From DATLWN01 sp963764315 (lineage in GTDB: Bacteria; Pseudomonadota; Zetaproteobacteria; Mariprofundales; Mariprofundaceae), in the NCBI GenBank assembly GCA_963764315.1, contig CAVXSB010000005.1:1-64000 (forward strand): a stretch of DNA of 64,000 nucleotides, in the 5' to 3' direction. Shown here piece by piece: positions 7,337 through 14,902 of the stretch. The notes beneath the pieces were generated by a model, which was not told the origin of the DNA, did not search any database, and saw nothing but the letters and a program-made list of their open reading frames with translations. A program made the position numbers and the translations under genes. Each line of letters begins with the position of its first letter. The first letter of the stretch is position 1.

Positions 7337-8725
7337 ATGTCCGACAAGCCTTGGGGAGGGCGTTTCGATTCCCCGACAGACAGCTTCGTGGAGGCCTTCA
7401 ATGCCTCCATCGACGTGGATGCACGCATGTATGCCGAGGACATCGCCGGCTCGAAGGCGCATGCGCGCATGCTGGCCAGCCAGGGCATCCTGTCGGCGCA
7501 GGATCTCGAAGCCATCCTCACGGGTCTGGACGCCATCCAGGCGGAGATCGAGCGCGGTGAATTCGAGTTCACGATCGCCCTCGAGGACGTGCACATGAAC
7601 ATCGAGAAGCGCCTGACCGATCGCATCGGCGATGCCGGCAAGCGCCTGCACACCGCCCGTTCCCGCAACGACCAGGTCGCCACCGACACCCGCCTTTACC
7701 TGCGCCGGCGTACCGACGGCATGCTGGCACGCATCCGCCGGCTGCAGGCGGTGCTGGTTGCCCTGGCCGAGGCGCATGCGGATACCATCATGCCGGGCTT
7801 CACGCATCTGCAGACGGCGCAGCCGGTGACCCTCGGCCACCATCTGCTGGCCTATGTGGAGATGCTGGATCGCGATGCCGGGCGCTTTGTCGACGCGCGC
7901 CGGCGACTGAACCAGTCGCCGCTGGGATCGGCGGCGCTGGCCGGCACCACCTTCCCGATCGACCGGCAGATGACCGCCGCCGAGCTCGGCTTCGATGCCC
8001 CCTGCGCCAATTCGCTGGATGCCGTGTCCGATCGCGATTTCATCATGGAGCTCCTGGCCGCCGCTGCCATCTCGGCCGTGCACCTGTCGCGCCTGTCCGA
8101 GGAGCTGATCCTGTGGATGAGCGCGCAGTTCGGCTTCGTCGATCTGCCGGACGCCTTCTGCACCGGTTCCTCGATCATGCCGCAGAAGAAGAACCCGGAC
8201 ATGCCGGAGCTGGTGCGCGGCAAGACCGGGCGCATCATCGGCGGCCTCGTGGCCATGCTGACCGTCGTCAAATCCCTGCCGCTTGCCTACAACAAGGACA
8301 TGCAGGAGGACAAGCAGGCGGTGTTCGACGCCTTCGACAACCTCGAGGGCAGCCTGCGCGTGTTCGCCGACATGCTGCCGGGCATGAGCGTGAACGCTGC
8401 GACCATGCGCCGTGCCGCGGCTTCGGGCTTCTCGACCGCCACGGATCTGGCCGATGCGCTGGTGCGCGCCGGCGTGCCCTTCCGCGAGGCCCACGAAATC
8501 GTGGGCAAGGCCGTGGCCCTGTGCATCCGCGAGGACGTGGCGCTGGATGCCTTGAGCGATGCCCAGTGCGCGAGCGTCGATGCTCGCCTTTCCGGCGACA
8601 TGGTGCGGACCCTTTCCGTGGAGGCCTGCGTGGCCGCACGCGATCATATCGGCGGTACGGCGCCTGCACAGGTCAGGGCCCAGTGCGCGTCCTGGCGCCG
8701 CCGTCTGGAGGAAGAACATGCGTAA
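7337..8725 (+). CDS. argH: Argininosuccinate lyase
   Basis: The 462-residue enzyme splits argininosuccinate into arginine and fumarate, the last step of arginine synthesis. [12 protein letters not shown] is the fumarase/aspartase superfamily signature with the catalytic serine. The N-terminal WGGRF is typical of ArgH, and [12 protein letters not shown] and [14 protein letters not shown] form the other active-site segments. AAGGAG lies just upstream. The stop codon overlaps the start of the lipoprotein gene (ATGCGTAA), beginning a four-gene run that continues with dapC and a PLP decarboxylase. Confidence 0.98.
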   Translation: MSDKPWGGRFDSPTDSFVEAFNASIDVDARMYAEDIAGSKAHARMLASQGILSAQDLEAILTGLDAIQAEIERGEFEFTIALEDVHMNIEKRLTDRIGDAGKRLHTARSRNDQVATDTRLYLRRRTDGMLARIRRLQAVLVALAEAHADTIMPGFTHLQTAQPVTLGHHLLAYVEMLDRDAGRFVDARRRLNQSPLGSAALAGTTFPIDRQMTAAELGFDAPCANSLDAVSDRDFIMELLAAAAISAVHLSRLSEELILWMSAQFGFVDLPDAFCTGSSIMPQKKNPDMPELVRGKTGRIIGGLVAMLTVVKSLPLAYNKDMQEDKQAVFDAFDNLEGSLRVFADMLPGMSVNAATMRRAAASGFSTATDLADALVRAGVPFREAHEIVGKAVALCIREDVALDALSDAQCASVDARLSGDMVRTLSVEACVAARDHIGGTAPAQVRAQCASWRRRLEEEHA

Positions 8726-9140
8726 ATGGCTTATTCCCGTCGCCGTCATCGGCATGGCGCTGACGCTGGCCGGCTGCGGCCGCAAGGAGCCGCCGATGCC
8801 GGTCGCCGATACGGCGCCCCCGGTTATCGCATCGATGACCCACCGCATACATCTGAACACACTGGAGATCGACATGGTGCTGAGCGCTGGCGATCCCGGC
8901 GGTGTCGGCTACCAGGTCGACCGCGCGCCCATCGATCCGTACTGCAACTGCGTCGGCTTCTGGCGCCGCTACCGCGGGGAGCAGGCGCGCCCGGATCGGG
9001 TCGGCGCCAAAACCACGGTGCTGCTTGGCCTTCACGGCACCGAATACGCCTTCCGCATCCGCGCCGTCGATTCCATGGGTCGCCTGGGCCCATGGAGCAA
9101 GATCATCCGCGCCCGCTCGCAGCTGAAGCTCGAGGAATAG
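8718..9140 (+). CDS. Small lipoprotein with LptM-like N-terminus
   Basis: The 140-residue protein begins with a lipoprotein signal peptide ending LTLAGC, so it should be lipidated at Cys17 and anchored in the outer membrane. The segment just after the cysteine (GRKEPPMP) resembles LptM/YifL, a short lipoprotein often found beside lysA in gammaproteobacteria. Unlike LptM (about 65 residues), it continues with a predicted beta domain having fibronectin-III-like spacing ([14 protein letters not shown]). It starts inside the end of argH behind GGAGGAAG and lies 6 bases before dapC. Its function is not known. Confidence 0.75.
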   Translation: MRKWLIPVAVIGMALTLAGCGRKEPPMPVADTAPPVIASMTHRIHLNTLEIDMVLSAGDPGGVGYQVDRAPIDPYCNCVGFWRRYRGEQARPDRVGAKTTVLLGLHGTEYAFRIRAVDSMGRLGPWSKIIRARSQLKLEE

Positions 9141-9146
9141 GCCCGG

Positions 9147-10331
9147 ATGCCCAACGCGCAACCGCGCCTGGACAGGCTCGGCGCCTATCCGTTCGAGCGC
9201 CTGTCGGCGCTGCTCGCCGATTGCGCCATCAATGCGGCGCTGGCGCCGATTGATGCCGGTGCCGGCGAGCCCAGGATGCCGCTGCCGGACTTCGTGCGCC
9301 CGGCGCTGGAGTCGGGTATCGACGGCTTCTCGCGCTATCCGACGACGCGCGGCTCCGATGCCCTGCGCCAGGCCATCGCCGACTGGCTGATGCGCCGCTA
9401 CGCCCTGCCGTCGGTGGATGCCAAAACCCAGGTGCTCGCCGCCAACGGCACGCGCGAGGCGCTGTTCGCCGTGGCCCATGCCCTGGTCGATCCGGAGGCC
9501 GGCGAGAAGCCGTATGTGCTGATGCCCAACCCGATGTACCAGATCTATCTGGGCGCGGCGGTGACGGCCGGGGCGCTCCCCTGGTTTATGCCCTGCACGT
9601 CCGCCTCCGGTTTCGGCCCGGATTTCGACGCCGTGCCCGAAGCGGTATGGGCGCGCACGGCCATGGTCTATGTCTGCTCGCCGTCGAATCCGACCGGCTG
9701 GATCGCCGCACGCGAGCATTATGTCCGGCTGCTGGATCTCGCCGAGCGCCATGATTTCGTCATCGTCGCCGACGAATGCTATTCGGAGATCTATCTCGAT
9801 GCCCCGCCAGTGGGACTGCTGCAGGTGGCGGCCGAGACGGGGCGCAGCGATTACGCGCGTTGCCTGGTGATGAACTCGCTGTCCAAGCGCTCGGCACTGC
9901 CGGGCCTGCGCTCCGGCCTGATCGCCGGCGATGCGCGTCTGGTCGCCCGTTTCGCCAAGCTGCGCAGCTATACGGGGCCAGCCACGCCGCTGCCGTTGCA
10001 GGCCGTGGCCGCCGCGGCCTGGAACGACGAGGCGCATGTAAAGGCGCACCGGGCCGTCTTCCGCGACAGCCTCGGGGCGTTCTTTGAGGCCTGGGGTGAG
10101 GGTAGCCCTCCCGCCGGCTCCTTCTTCGTCTGGTTGCCTGTCGACGACGACGAGGCCTTCGCGCGTGCCGCCTATACGCAGCAGGCAGTGACGGTGCTGC
10201 CCGGCTCCTATCTGGGCGCTGTGGATGCCGACGGGTTCAATCCCGGCGCCGGCTATATCCGCGCCGCCCTGATCGACGGCCCGTCCAAGGCGGCGGAGCT
10301 GGCACATCGCCTCAGAGCGGTCAGGATTTAG
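9147..10331 (+). CDS. dapC: Succinyldiaminopimelate transaminase DapC
   Basis: This 394-residue fold-type I aminotransferase has the DapC layout: an N-terminal LDRLGAYPFERL, CSPSNPTG before the domain boundary, and the PLP lysine in NSLSKRSALPGLRSG. DapC makes N-succinyl-LL-diaminopimelate in the lysine and peptidoglycan pathway. The next enzyme back in the pathway, dapD, lies 9.8 kb downstream, and the gap holds the operon at 12-19 kb. In many relatives dapC and dapD are neighbours, so something has probably been inserted between them. It is spaced 2 bases from the decarboxylase gene. Confidence 0.92.
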   Translation: MPNAQPRLDRLGAYPFERLSALLADCAINAALAPIDAGAGEPRMPLPDFVRPALESGIDGFSRYPTTRGSDALRQAIADWLMRRYALPSVDAKTQVLAANGTREALFAVAHALVDPEAGEKPYVLMPNPMYQIYLGAAVTAGALPWFMPCTSASGFGPDFDAVPEAVWARTAMVYVCSPSNPTGWIAAREHYVRLLDLAERHDFVIVADECYSEIYLDAPPVGLLQVAAETGRSDYARCLVMNSLSKRSALPGLRSGLIAGDARLVARFAKLRSYTGPATPLPLQAVAAAAWNDEAHVKAHRAVFRDSLGAFFEAWGEGSPPAGSFFVWLPVDDDEAFARAAYTQQAVTVLPGSYLGAVDADGFNPGAGYIRAALIDGPSKAAELAHRLRAVRI

Positions 10332-10333
10332 CG

Positions 10334-11530
10334 ATGCAGATTCCCGCACATGTCGAACAGGCGATCCGTGAGCGTGCAGGCGCAGGCGGCACCTTCAACG
10401 CCTATCTCTACGATACGCGCATCATGCGCGCGAGGCTGGCGGCGCTCTCCGGCATCATGCCGGCAGGGGTGGAGTTGTTCTATGCCATGAAGGCGAACCC
10501 GCATCCGGCCTTTCTGGCGGCGGCAGGCGAGGCCGTGGGCATCGAGATCGCCAGCCTGGGCGAGGCCGAGAAGGCGGTGGCCGCCGGCTTTGCGCCGGAT
10601 CGCCTGATCTACACCGGGCCGGGCAAGAGCCCGGAGGAATTGCACTGGAGCGTGGCCAACGGCGTGCGCACCGTGCACATCGAATCGCTGGCCGAGGCGC
10701 ACCGACTGGATGCCATCGCGGCAACGCTCGGGCGCAGGCAGGATGTGCTGCTGCGCATCAATGCCAACTTCGACATCCACGAGGCGCAGACGACCTTCTC
10801 CGGCGGCTCGAAGAAGTTCGGCATCGACGAGGAGAAGCTCGAAGCGGCCCTGCCGCAGATCCTGGCGCTGGAGCACCTGAATTTCCGTGGCCTGCACGTC
10901 TATGCCGCCTCCGGGGTGCTGAACGTCGCCGACCTGCTGGAGAATTGCCGGCTGGTGTTCGAAATGACCCGGCGCATCGAGTCGGCGTTCGACGGCGTGC
11001 ATTGCGACATCATCGATTTCGGCGGCGGCTTCGGCGTCGATTACCTGGAAAGCGGGCACGATTTCGACCCGGCCGCCTATGCCGAGGGCCTGGCGGCGAT
11101 GATCGCCGAATACGGTTTCGAGGGGCGGCATTTCGTGCTGGAGCTCGGGCGCTACCTGGCCGCCGATTCCGGCTGGTTCTGCACCGAGATCCTCGATATC
11201 AAGGACAGCCGCGGCAAGACGCAGGTCGTCTGTGCCGGCGGCATCAACCATTTCCGCCGTCCGGCGGCGCTGGCCATCAACCATCCTCTGGTCGTCGTGC
11301 CCATGCACCGGCCGCGGATGTTCGGCGGCCAGGAGCATGTCGATCGCGATCGGGTGTACTTCGGCGGGCCGCTGTGCACCGGTGCGGACAAGCTGGCCAA
11401 CGACGTCTATGTCGAGCATGCCGAGATCGGCGACATCGCCGTGTTCGGCCTGGCCGGCGCCTATGGTCTGACCATGTCGAATATCGAGTTCCTCAGCCAT
11501 GCCCGCCCCGAGGAGATCGTCCTCGGCTAG
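10334..11530 (+). CDS. Fold-type III PLP-dependent decarboxylase (LysA/BtrK-like)
   Basis: The 398-residue alanine-racemase-fold decarboxylase has YAMKANPHP with the PLP lysine near residue 54, GGGFGVDY for phosphate binding, and PLCTGADKL with the catalytic cysteine from the partner subunit. ELGRYLAADSG replaces the EPGR motif of classical LysA. This pattern fits the BtrK-like group (acyl-carrier-protein or exosortase-associated decarboxylases) better than diaminopimelate decarboxylase. However, the place in the operon, directly after lipoprotein and dapC, is where lysA is often found. Diaminopimelate, or a carrier-bound amino acid, are both possible substrates. Confidence 0.82.
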   Translation: MQIPAHVEQAIRERAGAGGTFNAYLYDTRIMRARLAALSGIMPAGVELFYAMKANPHPAFLAAAGEAVGIEIASLGEAEKAVAAGFAPDRLIYTGPGKSPEELHWSVANGVRTVHIESLAEAHRLDAIAATLGRRQDVLLRINANFDIHEAQTTFSGGSKKFGIDEEKLEAALPQILALEHLNFRGLHVYAASGVLNVADLLENCRLVFEMTRRIESAFDGVHCDIIDFGGGFGVDYLESGHDFDPAAYAEGLAAMIAEYGFEGRHFVLELGRYLAADSGWFCTEILDIKDSRGKTQVVCAGGINHFRRPAALAINHPLVVVPMHRPRMFGGQEHVDRDRVYFGGPLCTGADKLANDVYVEHAEIGDIAVFGLAGAYGLTMSNIEFLSHARPEEIVLG

Positions 11531-11609
11531 CCCGCCAGCTGGCGGGGTTGGGCCCAAGGCAGCCGCGGCACGGACCGGCGCCTATCCTCAATCATTCCTG
11601 TAAGGCAAA
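11531..11609. other. Intergenic start with small palindrome
   Basis: CCCGCCAGCTGGCGGG at 11531-11546 is a perfect 16-base palindrome directly after the decarboxylase stop. It could end transcription, but no T-run follows. This begins a 494-base stretch without genes (11531-12024), the rest of which is taken up by the repeats listed next. Confidence 0.5.
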
Positions 11610-11785
11610 ATCGTTTTCCGTTCTTCTTTGCGCGCCCAAAGAAGAACCAAGAAAGGGCGCCCGCAGGGCCGGCGCGTTTCCCGCCTGGCCGGGCCGCGAA
11701 CGGGCGCAACATATTGCGCCGATCCGTTCGCCAGCCCCGCCCATGCGGCGCCCCGGCAGGCGGGGTGGAAATCCCTCTTCATGCT
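11610..11785. repeat. Long palindromic intergenic repeat, copy A
   Basis: The stretch opens with a TTCTTCTTTG/CAAAGAAGAA hairpin. Its core is a nested inverted repeat: GCGAACGG (11696-11703) pairs with CCGTTCGC (11724-11731), enclosing GCGCAA and TTGCGC. Outside this, CCCGCCTGGCCGG pairs imperfectly with CCGGCAGGCGGGG near 11761. The whole element is thus one large imperfect hairpin. A second copy at 29126-29275 shares most of the sequence but has a different central loop. It looks like a REP- or MITE-type dispersed element. No transposase is encoded in either copy. Confidence 0.8.
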
Positions 11786-12024
11786 CTTGATCCCCCGCTA
11801 GCAGGCTGCCGAACCTGTATGCCCAAAAGCGGAAATAGAGCGGCGGAGCCGCGGCCGCTTTTGAAGATGCGGGATCGGGGACCCGTAAGGGCAGGCTGGT
11901 TCCGGGGTGCCCTTCTTTGGTCCTTTCTTGGGCAGGCAAGAAAGGACAAAGGGCGGTATTTTGAGACTCGGGGCATCCCTGCCCCTCGCCCTGCGCGCGC
12001 CTGTGGCACGCAAACAGGCCGAAT
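11786..12024. repeat. Gene-free stretch with CTTTCTTGG-type hairpin
   Basis: No gene is visible. At about 11919-11962 a CTTTGGTCCTTTCTTG arm and a CAAGAAAGGACAAAG arm form an imperfect hairpin of roughly 17 base pairs. It is related to the flanking hairpin of copy A and to the CAAGAAAGAACAGAAAGG segment near 29340. It may be the outer end of the same repeat unit. It sits directly after the stop of the minus-strand ugd gene and could also act as its terminator, though no T-run is present. Confidence 0.55.
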
Positions 12025-13198
12025 CTAGAGGTCGCCGCCGAACAGGTCGCGGGTGTAGACCTTGTCCGCCACGTCGGCGAGGGCGGCGTCCATGCGGTTG
12101 GCGATGATGACGTCCGCCTCGGCCTTGAAGGCAGCCAGGTCGTTGACGACGCGCGAGCGGAAGAAGGTATCCGCCTCCAGCACCGGCTCGTAGACGATGA
12201 CCTCCACACCCTTGGCCTTGATGCGCTTCATCACCCCCTGCACGGACGAGGCGCGGAAATTGTCCGAGCCGGATTTCATCACCAGCCGGTAGACGCCGAC
12301 GATCTTCGGCTTGCGCTGCAATACGTCCTGGGCGATGAAGTCCTTACGCGTGGTGTTCGCATCGACGATGGCGCGGATCAGGTTCTGCGGTACCTGGTGG
12401 TAGTTGGCGAGAAGCTGCTTCGTGTCCTTCGGCAGGCAGTAGCCGCCGTAGCCGAAGGAGGGGTTGTTGTAGTGGCTCCCGATGCGCGGATCCAGGCTCA
12501 CGCCCTCGATGACCTGGCGCGAATCCAGGCCACGGGTGATGGCATAGGTGTCCAGCTCGTTGAAATAGGCGACGCGCATGGCCAGATAGGTGTTGGCGAA
12601 CAGCTTGATCGCCTCGGCCTCGGTGGAGCCGGTCAGGCACACCGGCACGTCCTTGTCGATCGCGCCCTCGACCAGCAGTTCGGCGAAGGCCTTGCCGCGC
12701 GCCGAGTCCTCGCCGACGACGATGCGCGACGGATGCAGGTTATCGTACAGGGCCTTGCCTTCGCGCAGGAATTCGGGGGAGAAGATCAGGTTGTCGCAGC
12801 CGAGCCGTTGGCGCGCCTCGGCGGTGAATCCGACGGGCACGGTCGACTTGATCACCATCAGCGCCTGCGGGTTGATGCCCAGTACATCGCGGATCACCGA
12901 TTCCACGGATGCGGTGTTGAAGGCATTGGTCTCCGGGTCGTAATTGGTCGGGGTGGCGATGATGACGACATCGGCGCCCGCATAGGCCTGCTGCGCATCC
13001 GTCGTCGCCGTCAGGTGCAGCGGCTTATGCTGCAGGTAATCCTCGATCTCGGCATCCGCGATCGGGGATTGCCGGCGACCGAGCATCTCCACCTTTTCGG
13101 CGTCGATGTCGATGCACCACGACCTCGTGGTGCTGGGCGAGCAGCACGGCGTTGGACAGGCCGACATAGCCGGCGCCGGCGACGGCGATCTTCTTCAT
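12025..13198 (-). pseudogene. ugd: UDP-glucose 6-dehydrogenase, one frameshift as read
   Basis: This is the short (about 390-residue) E. coli-type enzyme that oxidises UDP-glucose to UDP-glucuronate with [21 protein letters not shown] is the NAD-binding fold, [11 protein letters not shown] is the linker motif, and [13 protein letters not shown] carries the catalytic cysteine. One extra base near 13114 separates the first 30 residues from the rest; skipping it restores [10 protein letters not shown]. An alternative ATG lies at 13207. It is the last gene of the six-gene minus-strand operon and would supply UDP-glucuronate to it. A sequencing error is likelier than real decay, because every other feature is intact. 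Confidence 0.88.
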
Positions 13199-13265
13199 GC
13201 GCTCCATGTCCTAAGGGTAGGGGCTGTGTCCGGCCAGGGGAAGGATCGGGCCTTCTCCGGCAGAC

Positions 13266-13625
13266 TCAGGTGCCCGTCTGCAGCGATTTGTCGTACCAGT
13301 CGTCCATGCGGTCGAGCATCTCGCCATTCAGCAGGAAATACGGCGCCTTGTAGTAGACCATGACGTCGTGGAAGGGGTCGGTCATGATCTTCGTGAACCA
13401 GGCCAGGCCCTGGCGCACGCCCTTGACGAAGAACAGCTGCACGGTGCGGAACAGTAGGGCGGTGACGGCGAGGATCAGCCAGATGATGGACAGGTTGTAC
13501 AAAAAGCCGCGGGCCTGCTGGGCCTCGTCGAACAGGCCCCAGAACGAGGGCTGCACGTACAGCGCCGCGGCGGCCAGGGCCCAGATCGAGAGCAGCACCA
13601 CCTTGCGCCGCAGGTTATAGCCCAT
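13266..13625 (-). CDS. Small membrane protein, unknown function
   Basis: The 119-residue protein has two predicted membrane helices (about residues 8-28 and 42-62) and a C-terminal soluble part with a YYKAPYFLLNGEMLDRMDDW segment rich in aromatics and acids. No family is recognised. ATG 13625 lies inside the end of the preceding DUF962-like gene (11-base overlap), so the two are almost certainly translated together and may form a complex. It lies between a lipid-type oxygenase candidate and ugd. Confidence 0.72.
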   Translation of the reverse strand: MGYNLRRKVVLLSIWALAAAALYVQPSFWGLFDEAQQARGFLYNLSIIWLILAVTALLFRTVQLFFVKGVRQGLAWFTKIMTDPFHDVMVYYKAPYFLLNGEMLDRMDDWYDKSLQTGT

Positions 13626-13890
13626 CTTGACGCTGTTCCTTGTACGCGTGCGTGGTCTGGTTGATCTCATCGAAGGCCTTGGATTCGAAGAAGAAATGGC
13701 CGGCCTGACGCAACAGCATCGCCAAGATCCAGCCGATGAGCACGGCGATCTCCGGGTTGTAGAAGATCAGTACATAGCTGGCCAGGAAGCACATGGCGCT
13801 AATCAGGTGCAGCGTCTGGTTGATGCGGTTCTGATGGTAGAAGCGGTGGTCGTCCCAGCGTTGCTGGCGGAGCTCCTGAAAGAATGCCAT
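13615..13890 (-). CDS. DUF962/Mpo1-like membrane protein
   Basis: This 91-residue protein has two predicted membrane helices. The arrangement HRFYHQNRINQTLH, two helices, then GHFFFE matches the DUF962 pattern, in which His and Asn residues flank the helices. Yeast Mpo1, of the same family, is an Fe(II)-dependent dioxygenase that shortens 2-hydroxy fatty acids. Possible metal ligands here are His15, His19, His28 and His65. It is shorter than most members, which usually have two such helix pairs, so the next small membrane protein may supply the other half. GGAGGT lies seven bases before ATG 13890. Confidence 0.6.
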   Translation of the reverse strand: MAFFQELRQQRWDDHRFYHQNRINQTLHLISAMCFLASYVLIFYNPEIAVLIGWILAMLLRQAGHFFFESKAFDEINQTTHAYKEQRQDGL

Positions 13891-13969
13891 GGCCTACCTC
13901 CGGGATGGTTTGGCGCAAGGCTCGGTCGGACGTATGACATGCCCATGGCAGGCGTATGTCACGCTGTGG

Positions 13970-14798
13970 TCAGTGATCGCGTTTCAACAGCGCCTCGCCC
14001 ATCTGGATGCGCCCTCCACTTTGCACATGGCTGCACAGCGCGTGGCGGTTCGTGGCGAACAGGATGATGGTCGAGCCATGGCGGAAATAGCCCATCTCCT
14101 CGCCCTTGGCGAAGCGGGCCCGGCATGCCAGGCGATTCGGGCCGCGATAACGAAGGTTCAGATCGCGCCCCAGGCAGTGGAAACGCATGCTGGCCACGAG
14201 GATGGCGGCGACCGGCACCAGCGTAATCTCTTCCGCGTCCGCTTCGGTGTGCAGCGGCACTACGGCTCGCTCGTTGCGGCAATACAGGCGCTCGATGCGC
14301 TTCAGCGCCGGTGGGTTGACGTTCCAGGTGTCGCCGGAGATGTAGTCGATGCTGCGCACCTCGCAGTCGACCGGGGCATGGAAGCGGTGGTACATGCTCG
14401 ATTTCAGGCGCAGCGTCACATAGACGCCGTCGCGGTAGCGCTCGCGTAGCGCCGCATCGGGGATCAGCTCGGCCAATTCGTAGGGGAAGCCCTTGGCCTG
14501 GTAGACGGTCGTGCCCTCGATGGCGCCGCAGGCGCCGACGATAGCATCGCAGGGGCTGACGACGATATCGCTCGCGCTCGTCGATCGGCCGGGCCCCGTC
14601 CTTGAGCTGGCGCACGAAACAATCCTGCAGGCTGGCGAACGAGGCGGATTTGGCCTCCGCCAGATCGAGGTCGCGGGCGAACATGCGCCAGACGCGGATG
14701 GAGATGCGCGTCAGGCGCGGGCTTTCGATGCCGCTGTACCAGCCCATCCACTGCGTCAGCGCCTTGCGCGGCACGCGGTTGGTGACCAGAAAATTCAT
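13970..14798 (-). pseudogene. psd: Phosphatidylserine decarboxylase proenzyme, one frameshift as read
   Basis: Two frames together encode about 275 residues. The N-terminal part reads NFLVTNRVPRKALTQWMGW, then FVRQLKDGARPID. After the shift, VVSPCDAIVGACG, SSMYHRFHAPVDC and the HGSTII motif follow. Self-cleavage before the serine of GST would create the pyruvoyl group. PSD enzymes convert phosphatidylserine to phosphatidylethanolamine in the inner membrane. One extra base near 14580 breaks the frame. ATG 14798 has no good ribosome-binding site; sequence similar to a PSD leader extends upstream to 14873 in another frame, so the true start may be earlier, with a further error. It is part of the six-gene operon. 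Confidence 0.85.
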
Positions 14799-14902
14799 GC
14801 GCTCGCGCCAGCTCAGGGCGCGCAGCGGCCTGGGCGCCTCGCCGGCGCATGGGCCAGTGCTTCGGCAGGGGTAGGCGCTTCGGCATACGCGGTGGCAGCG
14901 CC

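Noticed and set aside
6743..8875. 710-codon minus-strand frame
   Set aside because: It lies opposite msrB, argH and the lipoprotein gene, which all have intact family motifs.
11610..11785. Rho-independent terminator for the decarboxylase gene
   Set aside because: The palindrome is far longer than a terminator, lacks a T-run and has a second copy elsewhere, so it is listed as a repeat.
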